From positions 1 through 64,000 of the forward strand of contig UQWM01000001.1 of the NCBI GenBank assembly GCA_900544795.1: a stretch of 64,000 nt of DNA, written 5' to 3'. A program made the translations under genes and the position numbers. A model generated the notes under the pieces. It had not been told where the DNA came from. It saw only the letters and a list, made by a program, of their open reading frames with translations, and made no database searches. Source of the DNA: an uncultured Phascolarctobacterium sp. Lineage in GTDB: Bacteria; Bacillota; Negativicutes; Acidaminococcales; Acidaminococcaceae. Numbering within the stretch: position 1 is the stretch's first letter; each line of letters begins with the position of its first letter. Of this stretch, positions 34,788 through 43,074 are shown one piece after another.

Positions 34788-37700
34788 TTATGCTTTACCT
34801 GCCAAACGTTTGTAGTTATTCAAACGTTCCTGAGCATCCTGTTCAGTTTTGGCGAACAGTGCCTCGGCAGTTTCGGGATATTGTTTGAGCAGGGAAGAAT
34901 AACGAACTTCGCCCAAAAGGAACTCTCTGAAATCTGCAGTAGGTTCTTTGGAGTCCAGAACGAATGGGTTCTCGCCTTTCTCTTTCAAAGCCGGGTTGTA
35001 ACGGTAGTTTGCCCAGTAACCGCAGTCTACAGCACGTTTAGATTCCAGCTGGCTGCAGCCCATGCCTGCTTTCAAACCGTGGTTGATACACGGAGAGTAA
35101 GCAATGATGAGGGACGGACCATCATAAGCTTCGGCCTCGGCGATAGCTTTCAGGGTCTGGTTTTTGTCGGCACCCATCGAGATCTGCGCTACATAAACGT
35201 AACCATAACTCATAGCCATCATGCCCAGGTCTTTTTTCTTAGTCTTTTTGCCGCTGGCAGCAAATTTAGCAATAGCCGCCGTCGGAGTGGATTTAGAGGA
35301 CTGGCCGCCGGTGTTGGAGTAAACCTCGGTATCGAAAACCATAACGTTAACGTTTTCGCCGGAGGCAAGAACATGATCCAAACCGCCGTAGCCGATGTCA
35401 TAAGCCCAGCCGTCGCCGCCGAAGATCCAGTGGCTGCGTTTGACGAAGAATTGTTTTTCTTTGTAGAGAGCCGCGCATTTTGTGCATTGGCCCTGGTATT
35501 TTTCCAAAGCGGCAGTCAACGCTTCAGCACGATCGCGGGTACCTTCGCTGACGTCCATATTGTCAAGCCAATCCTGCATAGCGGCTTTCAGGTCAGCCGG
35601 GATATCGGCAGCCAAAGCTTCTTTGACCATTTCAGCAACGCGGTCGCGGGATTGTTTTACGCCCAGGTACATACCCAAACCATATTCGGCATTATCCTCG
35701 AAGAGGGAATTTGCCCAGCTGGGGCCGTGACCTTTGCTGTTAGTGGTGTAAGGCATGGACGGCGCGCTGGCGCCCCAGATAGAGGAACAGCCGGTAGCAT
35801 TGGCGATCATCATGCGGTCACCAACAAGCTGAGTAACCAGCTTAGCATACGGAGTCTCTCCGCAGCCTGCGCAGGCGCCGGAGAACTCGAGCAAAGGCGG
35901 CTCGAACTGTACGCCTTTAACAGTATTTTTATTCATCGGATTAGCTTTCGGTGTAACCTTATGGGCGGTATAATCCCAATTAACAGTTTTAGCCAGCTGG
36001 CTTTCCAGGGGTTTCATGACCAAAGCTTTTTCTTTAGCCGGACAGACCTGTTCGCAGTTGCCGCAGCCGGTGCAGTCGAGCGGGGAAATAGCCATATGGA
36101 ATTTAAGGCCTTTAGCGCCGACAGCATCTTTATATTCCACGCCCTGCGGAGCATTTGCAGCTTCTTCTTCCGTCATCAGGACGGGGCGGATAACTGCGTG
36201 CGGGCAGACGAAGGAACATTGGTTACATTGGATACATTTATCCATTTGCCATTCGGGAACATTGATGGCGATGCCACGTTTTTCGTAAGCGGAAGTGCCG
36301 CTGGGGAAAGTACCGTCGACATTTTTATTAAAGGTGCTGACAGGCAGGTTATCGCCTTCCAAACGGTTGACCGGGGTCAGGATATTATCGATGAATTCGT
36401 TGCCGGTAACCAAAATGTTAGCGTCGCCTTCGGCTTCAGCCCAGGAGGCAGGCACATCGATCTTCACAATAGCGTTGACGCCGCGGTCGATAGCGCCATA
36501 GTTCATATCCAGAACAGCCTGGCCTTTGAGGCCATAGGAATGGTCAACAGCTTCTTTCAGATATTTGACAGCGTCAGCCACCGGAATGATATCAGCCAGT
36601 TTGAAGAAAGCAGACTGCATGATCATATTGATGCGGCCGCCCAGACCGATTTCCTGCGCGATCTTGACTGCGTCGATAGTATAGAAGTTAACAGCGTTTT
36701 TAGCAATATAGCGTTTAACGTTGCCGGGCAGGTGTTTTTCCAGCTCTTCCATAGACCAGTTGCAGTTCAGCAGGAAGGTACCGCCTTTTTTCAGGCCGGC
36801 AGTAACATCATATTTATCAACATAGGATTGATTATGTACAGCTACGAAATCTGCAAAATTGATCAGATACGGCGCGCGGATCGGTTCGTGGCCGAAACGC
36901 AGATGGGAAACAGTGATACCGCCGGATTTTTTGGAGTCGTAGGAGAAATAACCCTGAGCATACATATCTGTGTAATCGCCGATGATCTTGATGGCGCTTT
37001 TGTTAGCACCGACAGTACCGTCGCTGCCGAGGCCCCAAAACTTACAGCTCTTCGTGCCTGCGGGGGTAGTATCGAGCGCAGTGGTCACTGTCAGAGAAGT
37101 GTTGGTAACGTCGTCTACGATACCGACAGTGAAATTGTTTTTCGGTGCTGCCGCGCCAAGATTTTCAAAAACTGCCAAAATCTCAGACGGAGTCAGCTCT
37201 TTGCTGCCTAAGCCGTAACGGCCGCCGATGATAAGCGGGGACATTTCGGATTCGTAGAAAGCGCCACGCACATCCATGTATAAAGGTTCGCCGAAGGAGC
37301 CGGGCTCTTTGGTACGGTCCATAACAGCGATGCGTTTAACAGATTTGGGGATAGCGCCCATAAAATGCTTGATGGAGAACGGACGGTAGAGATGGACCGC
37401 CAGCAGACCAACTTTTTTACCTTCAGCGTTAAGCTTTTCAACAACGGTCTGAATAGTTTCGCAGGCACTGCCCATAGCGATGATGATCTCTTCAGCATCG
37501 GGTGCGCCGTAGTAGTTGAACAAACCGTATTTACGGCCGGTCAGCTTGCTGATCTCGTTCATATATTCTTCCACGATTTCCGGCAAAGCTTCATAATAAG
37601 AGTTTACAGCTTCGCGGGTCTGGAAATAGATATCGGGGTTTTGGGCAGTACCACGTACTACCGGGTTATCAGGATTAAGGCCACGGTTACGGAAAGCAGT

Positions 37701-38297
37701 TACCGCATCATAATCAACTAATTTTGCCAGATCGTCATAAGCAAGCGTTTCGATTTTCTGGATCTCGTGGGAGGTACGGAAGCCGTCAAAGAAGTTGATG
37801 AAAGGAACACGGCCTTTGATAGCAGCCAAATGTGCTACTGCAGACAGATCCATTACTTCCTGCACGCCGCCTTCAGCAAGCAGTGCAAAGCCGGTCTGGC
37901 GGGTAGCCATAACGTCCTGATGGTCACCAAAAATAGACAGGGAGCTAGCAGCTAACGCACGGGCAGAAACATGGAACACGCCCGGCAGCAGTTCGCCTGC
38001 CATTTTGTACATATTGGGAATCATCAGAAGGAGACCTTGCGAAGCAGTGTAGGTAGTAGTTAAAGCACCGGACTGCAAAGAACCGTGCACGGCACCTGCG
38101 GCACCTGCTTCAGATTGCATTTCCAATACTTTTACTGTTTGACCAAAAATATTTTTCTGACCTTGGGCAGACCATTCGTCTACTACTTCTGCCATGGTAG
38201 AGGACGGGGTAATAGGATAAATAGCCGCAACATCGGTAAACGCATAAGATATATACGCCGCAGCGGTATTACCGTCCATAGTTTTCATTTTTGTCAT
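34788..38297 (-). CDS. nifJ: Pyruvate:ferredoxin (flavodoxin) oxidoreductase
   Basis: Homodimeric enzyme converting pyruvate and CoA to acetyl-CoA, CO2 and reduced ferredoxin. About 1169 residues, normal. In order: an alpha domain with AAIYPITPSSTMAEV near the N-terminus, a gamma domain, a ferredoxin insert with CIQCNQCSFVCPHA and CTGCGNCEQVCPA (two 4Fe-4S), then CAGCGETPY and the TPP motif WIFGGDGWAYDIGYGGLDHV with MVFDTEVYSNTGGQSSKSTP. The frame is open to 38423, but AGAAGGGGATCAA directly before ATG 38297 and the family start fix it there. The stretch upstream is a 120-base leader with a short hairpin (ggaaccg/cggttcc). Confidence 0.97.
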   Translation of the reverse strand: MTKMKTMDGNTAAAYISYAFTDVAAIYPITPSSTMAEVVDEWSAQGQKNIFGQTVKVLEMQSEAGAAGAVHGSLQSGALTTTYTASQGLLLMIPNMYKMAGELLPGVFHVSARALAASSLSIFGDHQDVMATRQTGFALLAEGGVQEVMDLSAVAHLAAIKGRVPFINFFDGFRTSHEIQKIETLAYDDLAKLVDYDAVTAFRNRGLNPDNPVVRGTAQNPDIYFQTREAVNSYYEALPEIVEEYMNEISKLTGRKYGLFNYYGAPDAEEIIIAMGSACETIQTVVEKLNAEGKKVGLLAVHLYRPFSIKHFMGAIPKSVKRIAVMDRTKEPGSFGEPLYMDVRGAFYESEMSPLIIGGRYGLGSKELTPSEILAVFENLGAAAPKNNFTVGIVDDVTNTSLTVTTALDTTPAGTKSCKFWGLGSDGTVGANKSAIKIIGDYTDMYAQGYFSYDSKKSGGITVSHLRFGHEPIRAPYLINFADFVAVHNQSYVDKYDVTAGLKKGGTFLLNCNWSMEELEKHLPGNVKRYIAKNAVNFYTIDAVKIAQEIGLGGRINMIMQSAFFKLADIIPVADAVKYLKEAVDHSYGLKGQAVLDMNYGAIDRGVNAIVKIDVPASWAEAEGDANILVTGNEFIDNILTPVNRLEGDNLPVSTFNKNVDGTFPSGTSAYEKRGIAINVPEWQMDKCIQCNQCSFVCPHAVIRPVLMTEEEAANAPQGVEYKDAVGAKGLKFHMAISPLDCTGCGNCEQVCPAKEKALVMKPLESQLAKTVNWDYTAHKVTPKANPMNKNTVKGVQFEPPLLEFSGACAGCGETPYAKLVTQLVGDRMMIANATGCSSIWGASAPSMPYTTNSKGHGPSWANSLFEDNAEYGLGMYLGVKQSRDRVAEMVKEALAADIPADLKAAMQDWLDNMDVSEGTRDRAEALTAALEKYQGQCTKCAALYKEKQFFVKRSHWIFGGDGWAYDIGYGGLDHVLASGENVNVMVFDTEVYSNTGGQSSKSTPTAAIAKFAASGKKTKKKDLGMMAMSYGYVYVAQISMGADKNQTLKAIAEAEAYDGPSLIIAYSPCINHGLKAGMGCSQLESKRAVDCGYWANYRYNPALKEKGENPFVLDSKEPTADFREFLLGEVRYSSLLKQYPETAEALFAKTEQDAQERLNNYKRLAGKA

Positions 38298-38414
38298 TTG
38301 ATCCCCTTCTTTCTTTTGATTTAGAGTACAAGATATGGGAACCGGCCTTATCGGTTCCTGTGATACGCAAAACAAGTGTGCTTCAGGGCATAGTTCACCC
38401 TTGCTCACATAATT

Positions 38415-38443
38415 AGTATACACTATTTAATCACTTTTGTAAA
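38415..38443 (-). promoter_or_regulatory. Promoter of nifJ
   Basis: Minus-strand TTTACA (38443-38438), 17-base spacer and TATACT (38420-38415). The -35 lies in one of two exact copies of ttttgtaaattt in this intergenic region. Confidence 0.6.
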
Positions 38444-38549
38444 TTTGCTTCGCATGTATACATGTGACAATTATGCAAGTGTTTTGTAAATTTTTAAAAC
38501 GTGCCAAATGCTTGACGAGTGCTATAATAATGCTACGGAGGTGTTGAAT

Positions 38550-39056
38550 ATGCAGACGATAGTTAACTACATCGCAAAATCTCTTCAAGCTCGTATTCCC
38601 AGAATAAAAATAGATACAGCCATCGATACTGCTTTAGCGCACCTGACTATACCGAACAAACACGGAGGCAAACCTATAAAAATCCTGGCCAAAGCCCATG
38701 CGGGCATCATGGTCATTTATAACAAAACTCCGCGGCTTTTTGCTCTGGACGCTAAAGGGATCGATAAACTCGTCTTTGATATCAGTGAATATCTTAAAGG
38801 ACGCAGCGTTTATCTGGACCTGCTGAAAAGTGACGGCAGTGCTGGCGACAAGGACTGTATCGCCAATTCTATCGAAGTACAAGCTGAAACCTTTGATATT
38901 CTGACAAATTTGATCACCCGCAAAGGGCTTTTAGACAGCGCAGAATTGCAAGAGGCTTTAAACGAAGGAGACATTGTACGGATCAATTACTGGGATCCGC
39001 GCAAAAACTACGGTTACAGGCTTGATGGCGACCATCTTGCCAAAATTGCCCTGTGA
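38550..39056 (+). CDS. Unrecognised cytoplasmic protein
   Basis: 168 residues from ATG 38550, which has ACGGAGGTG nine bases ahead; an ATG at 38508 is open in frame but its next bases hold a TATAAT (38523-38528) that looks like the -10. No signal peptide or membrane segment. Mixed alpha/beta with IKILAKAHAGIMVIYNKTPR, DAKGIDKLVFDISEYL, and a C-terminal GDIVRINYWDPRKNYGYRLD. No family recognised. Divergent from nifJ, monocistronic with its own terminator. Confidence 0.72.
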   Translation: MQTIVNYIAKSLQARIPRIKIDTAIDTALAHLTIPNKHGGKPIKILAKAHAGIMVIYNKTPRLFALDAKGIDKLVFDISEYLKGRSVYLDLLKSDGSAGDKDCIANSIEVQAETFDILTNLITRKGLLDSAELQEALNEGDIVRINYWDPRKNYGYRLDGDHLAKIAL

Positions 39057-39062
39057 CCCAAT

Positions 39063-39092
39063 AAAAAAGGAACTGCTCAGCAGTTCCTTTTT
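39063..39092. terminator. Bidirectional terminator
   Basis: aaaaaaggaactg ctca gcagttccttttt, placed between the convergent gene 38550-39056 and the ABC transporter ATPase. Confidence 0.88.
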
Positions 39093-39112
39093 TATTTAAG
39101 CTGTAAATTTAT

Positions 39113-40318
39113 CTAGGCTACAAAAGAGGACAATACGGCAGCCTTAGTAATGATGCCGCGGAAGACCTTTTCTTCGTCTACTACCGCCAGCGGGAAAGTC
39201 GCATTGGCAGCGATCGGCACGATGTCTGCTATCGGCGCGTCCAGGTCGTTGACCTGGGGCACGTCGCGGATGATGACTTCGGCAAAACTCTTTTTACCGT
39301 CGCGCACAGCCAAAGCCCCGTCCAGGGTAACGATGCCGATAAAGTTCATATGCTCACCGACCACATAGGCACTGGAAACGCCGTTAGCACGCATACTGGT
39401 CAGGGCTGTGTTGGCGCCGTCGCTGGTTTTAACGATACAGCTGGGCGTAGACATGATGTTGCGCACACAAAAGACCTTGCTGGTGTCGACGTTATGGATA
39501 AACTTCTTCACATAATCATCGGCAGGGTTGGCCAGCATCTGCTCCGGCGTATCGATCTGCACCATGCGGCCGTCACGCAGAATACCGACCCGGTTGCCTA
39601 ATTTAAAGGCTTCATTGATATCGTGGGTGATAAAAACGATGGTCTTGCCCATCCGCTCCTGTATCCGCAGCAATTCAAACTGCAAATCGTTTTTCACTAA
39701 TGGGTCAAGTGCTGAAAAGGCCTCATCCATCAGCAGGATATCAGGGTCGTTAGCCAGCGCCCGGGCAATGCCGACACGCTGCTTCATACCGCCTGAAAGG
39801 CTGCTGAGCTTTTCATTTTCGTAGCCGGTCAGCCCCACCATATTGATCATTTCCAAAGCTTTTGCTTCACGTTCTTCCTTACTGATGCCACGCACTTCAA
39901 GGCCATAGGCCACATTGCCCAAAACATCGCGGTGGCTTAAAAGCCCCCCGTTCTGGAAGACCATGGAAACTTTGGTACGGCGCAGCTCCTGCAGCTGCTT
40001 TTCAGTATATTTAGTAATATCTTCGCCGTCGATCAGGATCTCGCCCTTCGTCGGCTTATGCAGCATATTTAAACAACGCACGATGGTGGATTTACCGCTG
40101 CCCGACAAACCTATGAGCACGAACAGCTCGCCCCGCTTAACACTGAAGGAAACGTCACTGATAGCCGCCATGATCCCGGTGGTCTCCATAACGTCCATAC
40201 GGCTGGCACCAAGCTCCAGCAGTTTAAAGGCAGCTTTTCTTTCATCCATAAAATCGTAAGGTCCGAATAGTTTATATAAATTTTTAACTTCTAATACCGT
40301 ATCTTTATCCTGCATCAT
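39113..40318 (-). CDS. opuAA: Glycine betaine/choline-type ABC transporter ATPase with CBS pair
   Basis: 401 residues. ABC ATPase: Walker A GLSGSGKSTIVRCLNML, Q-loop VSMVFQNGGLLSHR, signature LSGGMKQRVGIARAL, Walker B DILLMDEAFSALDPL, H-loop VFITHDINEA. From about 285 two CBS motifs (IMSTPSCIVKTSDGANTALT; ADIVPIAANATFPLAVVDE), typical of OpuAA/ProV and used to sense ionic strength or c-di-AMP. The start overlaps the permease stop by 4 bases; ATG 40318 or the next ATG three bases on are both possible after GGAGGG. Confidence 0.93.
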   Translation of the reverse strand: MMQDKDTVLEVKNLYKLFGPYDFMDERKAAFKLLELGASRMDVMETTGIMAAISDVSFSVKRGELFVLIGLSGSGKSTIVRCLNMLHKPTKGEILIDGEDITKYTEKQLQELRRTKVSMVFQNGGLLSHRDVLGNVAYGLEVRGISKEEREAKALEMINMVGLTGYENEKLSSLSGGMKQRVGIARALANDPDILLMDEAFSALDPLVKNDLQFELLRIQERMGKTIVFITHDINEAFKLGNRVGILRDGRMVQIDTPEQMLANPADDYVKKFIHNVDTSKVFCVRNIMSTPSCIVKTSDGANTALTSMRANGVSSAYVVGEHMNFIGIVTLDGALAVRDGKKSFAEVIIRDVPQVNDLDAPIADIVPIAANATFPLAVVDEEKVFRGIITKAAVLSSFVA

Positions 40319-41172
40319 TTTCCCTCCTTCTGTACCATGCTCTGGGTCAGACGGTCAATAATGATCGCGATGATAACGATGGCAAAGCCGGCGATAATAC
40401 CGCGTCCGGATTCCATCCTGTTGATAGCTATCAGTACTTCCATGCCCAGGCCGTTAGCGCCGATCATCGCGCAGGTAACGACCATGGCCACAGCCATCAT
40501 CATCGTCTGGTTGATACCAGTCATAATGGTCGGTAAAGCCTGCGGTATCTGCACCTTAAACAGGGTCTGCCAGCTGGAAGAGCCAAAGGCACGGGATGCC
40601 TCGACGACTTCCGTATCAACCTGACGGATGCCGTGGCTGGTGAGCCTGATAACAGGCACTACCGCATAAACAACCGTCGCCAGTACCGCCGGCACTTTAC
40701 CGGGGCCCAGCAGCATAACGGCCGGGATCATATAGACGAAAGTCGGCATCGTCTGCATGGCGTCCAATATCGGCCGCACTATCGTATCCGCACCCCGTAC
40801 TGCCGCCAGGGCCACGCCTATCGGCAAACCGATCAGCAGCGAAAAAATAACTGCCGTGATAACGATGGCCAGGGTCTCATTCATCATCTGCCAATAACCG
40901 CAGGCGCCTATCAAAAAGAGCAGCCCGCCGTAAAGCACACCGGTTTTATAACTGCCCATCAATTTTTTCGTAGCGAAAATAACCAGTAAAATCATCAGCC
41001 ACCAGGGAATAATATCCAAAGCGCCATTGATGCCATTTATAAACACACTGAGCATTCTTTTGACGGCGACAAAAAAAGCGCCGTAGTTAATATTGATATA
41101 ACGTACAAATTCGTCTATAGGTTCTGCTATATTTAAACTGATAGCAGGAAAATTCACTAACCAATTAGTCAT
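40315..41172 (-). CDS. opuAB: Glycine betaine/choline-type ABC transporter permease
   Basis: 285-residue inner-membrane permease of the ProW/OpuAB type with about six membrane spans. The conserved binding-protein-dependent loop is seen in VVEASRAFGSSSWQTLFKVQ followed by IPQALPTIMTGINQTMMMAV. An N-terminal amphipathic stretch precedes WWLMILLVIFATKKLMG. Central gene of the transporter operon. Confidence 0.94.
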   Translation of the reverse strand: MTNWLVNFPAISLNIAEPIDEFVRYININYGAFFVAVKRMLSVFINGINGALDIIPWWLMILLVIFATKKLMGSYKTGVLYGGLLFLIGACGYWQMMNETLAIVITAVIFSLLIGLPIGVALAAVRGADTIVRPILDAMQTMPTFVYMIPAVMLLGPGKVPAVLATVVYAVVPVIRLTSHGIRQVDTEVVEASRAFGSSSWQTLFKVQIPQALPTIMTGINQTMMMAVAMVVTCAMIGANGLGMEVLIAINRMESGRGIIAGFAIVIIAIIIDRLTQSMVQKEGK

Positions 41173-41184
41173 ATGCCCACCCCC

Positions 41185-42174
41185 TTATTTTTCTTTTAAC
41201 GCAGCTCGTACTGCCTCGGCTTTATCCTGAGGCAGCCATTGAGCAAGCAGGTCGTCGTGCTGCTGTAAAAACCACCGTGCAGCCTGATCGTAGGTCGCTT
41301 TGTTATCACCGATATACGCCAGGGCCTTGGCCGTCAAAGCGCTGGAAGTATGATATTTTTTCAAGAATTCCGTATACTCGGGCAAGCGTCCGGGCAAGCG
41401 GCTGTTAGCCGCTACCATGACCACTACCGAAGGGGCAGCTGTTTTGCCTTCTGCAAAGCCCTGTTCAGTATAAGGCTCGTCTTCCAAAAGCACCATATCC
41501 AGCTTGCCGCTGATCCAGGTCGGTTCCCAGTTATAGCCCACGATAGGCAGCCCTTTTTCATAGGCCGTTACAAAAGCCGTATTTAAGGTTGCCTCGCTGC
41601 CGGGTCGAAAATAAATGTAATTTTTATCCAAACCATAGTATTCATATTTTTTGAACAGCACTTCATCGACGGCCCAGCCGGGGATAGCGCCGTAAATACG
41701 ACCCTTGGAGGGATTTTCCTCATCGACGAAAATATTACTGTACCGTGCCAGGTCAGCGACCTTTTTTAGATCTGGCGCTAACGGGGCGATGCCGCGTTGT
41801 GGATCACCTTCGATAACATAGCGGGGCACATACAAGCCTTGCCTGTTATCATCGAAATTGACACCCAAATCGACAATACCACCCGCCGCCTTATCCGCCT
41901 GATAAGTAGCGACATTATCGGTCCACAGTTCCATATTGACGTCCACGTCACCACGCACCAGCGCGGCTTCCATAATGGGCGATGAACCATTCATTGTTTC
42001 TACTTTTAAACCATAAGCCTTTTCTGCGATCAAACCGGCTACCGCGTTGTGAAATTTAACGCTATCCCAGCCGGCGTCAGAAAAAACTATGGTTTTTTCA
42101 TTGCTGCCACCGCAGCCTGTCAAAAGCAGCATACATAACAGCGAACTTAACAGCAGCAATATTTTCTTCCTCAT
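41185..42174 (-). CDS. opuAC: Glycine betaine/choline-type substrate-binding lipoprotein
   Basis: About 329 residues. Lipoprotein signal with lipobox LLTGC near residue 22. OpuAC/ProX fold: IVFSDAGWDSVKFHNAVAGL, AYGLKVETMNGSSPIMEAAL, VNMELWTDNVATYQADK, and PIVGYNWEPTWISGKLD with aromatic residues suited to a quaternary amine. The frame opens with TTG at 42201; AAAGGGGGG before ATG 42174 decides the start. First gene of the operon. Confidence 0.92.
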   Translation of the reverse strand: MRKKILLLLSSLLCMLLLTGCGGSNEKTIVFSDAGWDSVKFHNAVAGLIAEKAYGLKVETMNGSSPIMEAALVRGDVDVNMELWTDNVATYQADKAAGGIVDLGVNFDDNRQGLYVPRYVIEGDPQRGIAPLAPDLKKVADLARYSNIFVDEENPSKGRIYGAIPGWAVDEVLFKKYEYYGLDKNYIYFRPGSEATLNTAFVTAYEKGLPIVGYNWEPTWISGKLDMVLLEDEPYTEQGFAEGKTAAPSVVVMVAANSRLPGRLPEYTEFLKKYHTSSALTAKALAYIGDNKATYDQAARWFLQQHDDLLAQWLPQDKAEAVRAALKEK

Positions 42175-42196
42175 CAAAATCCCCCCTTTTCTTTCC

Positions 42197-42224
42197 GACA
42201 ACTTTATGTTATCATTGAGTTGTC
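42197..42224. promoter_or_regulatory. Inverted repeat, candidate BusR-like operator
   Basis: gacaact (42197-42203) and agttgtc (42218-42224), a perfect 7-bp inverted repeat with 14 bases between, located in the divergent region between the transporter operon and the GntR-type regulator. A likely binding site for that regulator. Confidence 0.45.
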
Positions 42225-42397
42225 TCTATCCGCTTTTTTAGTTTAACGCACTTGTAAAAACTTGTCAATTTACTTTAATTACTTTTTTACATGGCTAATA
42301 TCGCCGTCAAACGGCTACCTGCACTACAATAGGGACCAGCTGAAAATTATCCGTTTCATAAAATTTTATTTATTTTTTACCGCAAAGGATCGATATC

Positions 42398-43027
42398 ATG
42401 GCCAACAAACACAAAATCGCAGAACCTATCTACCAGAAAATAGCGATCGACATCGCCGCCAAAATAGCCGCCGGCAAATACAAGGTCGGCGAAAAAATTT
42501 ACGGACGTTCGATGCTGTCCGCTCATTACGCCGTTTCGCCCGAGACTATCAGGCGCTCCATGTTCATGCTGCAGGACCTTGGCATCGTAGCCATCGAATC
42601 AGGCAGCGGCAGCACCGTCCTCTCGGCCGAGCGGGCCGCTCAGTTGGTAGGGCGCTTCCGCAACATCTCTACCATAACTGAACTGAAAAAAAATATCGAG
42701 ACCTTATCGGCACAGCAGAAAAAGCAGCAGGACGATATTTTGGCCAATGTACACCATCTGCTGGAATATATCGAAAAATTCCGTCTGGCTTCACCGATCC
42801 TGCCCTATGAAGTAAAGATCACCAACGAGTGCCGTTTTTTAGGCAAAATGATCTCGGAGATCAACTTCTGGCAAAGCACCGGTGTTACAGTCGTCGCCAT
42901 CCGCAAGGGCGAGCAGCTGATCGTTTCACCCGGCCCCTATGCCTTATTTGAACCCGGTGACGTGTTCATTATGGTGGGACCGGAAGACAGCCACAGCAAG
43001 GTACAGGATTATCTTTATGCACAATAA
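42398..43027 (+). CDS. GntR-family regulator with C-terminal RCK_C (TrkA-C) domain, BusR-like
   Basis: 209 residues. N-terminal winged helix (IYQKIAIDIAAKIAAGKYKV, and the recognition helix in VSPETIRRSMFMLQDLG), a coiled coil about 80-125 (LSAQQKKQQDDILANVHHLL), and an RCK_C domain about 130-209 (VTVVAIRKGEQLIVSPGPYA, GDVFIMVG). This is the domain order of BusR of lactococci and streptococci, which represses a betaine transporter and binds c-di-AMP through RCK_C. Here it is divergent from a betaine-type transporter, so the same role is inferred. The stop lies at the foot of a 25-bp hairpin. Confidence 0.86.
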   Translation: MANKHKIAEPIYQKIAIDIAAKIAAGKYKVGEKIYGRSMLSAHYAVSPETIRRSMFMLQDLGIVAIESGSGSTVLSAERAAQLVGRFRNISTITELKKNIETLSAQQKKQQDDILANVHHLLEYIEKFRLASPILPYEVKITNECRFLGKMISEINFWQSTGVTVVAIRKGEQLIVSPGPYALFEPGDVFIMVGPEDSHSKVQDYLYAQ

Positions 43028-43074
43028 TACAAACACCCCGTATCTAAATAGATACGGGGTGTTTGTATTATTGT
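43021..43074. terminator. Bidirectional terminator, perfect 25-bp stem spanning both stop codons
   Basis: acaataatacaaacaccccg plus five bases is mirrored exactly after a 4-base loop (aaat). Both arms contain the same caataa, used as the last sense codon plus stop by the GntR-type gene on one strand and the LtaS-like gene on the other. Confidence 0.9.

Noticed and set aside
34881..37211. 776-codon plus-strand ORF
   Set aside because: It lies antisense to nifJ, has no family features, and is explained by codon bias of the real gene.
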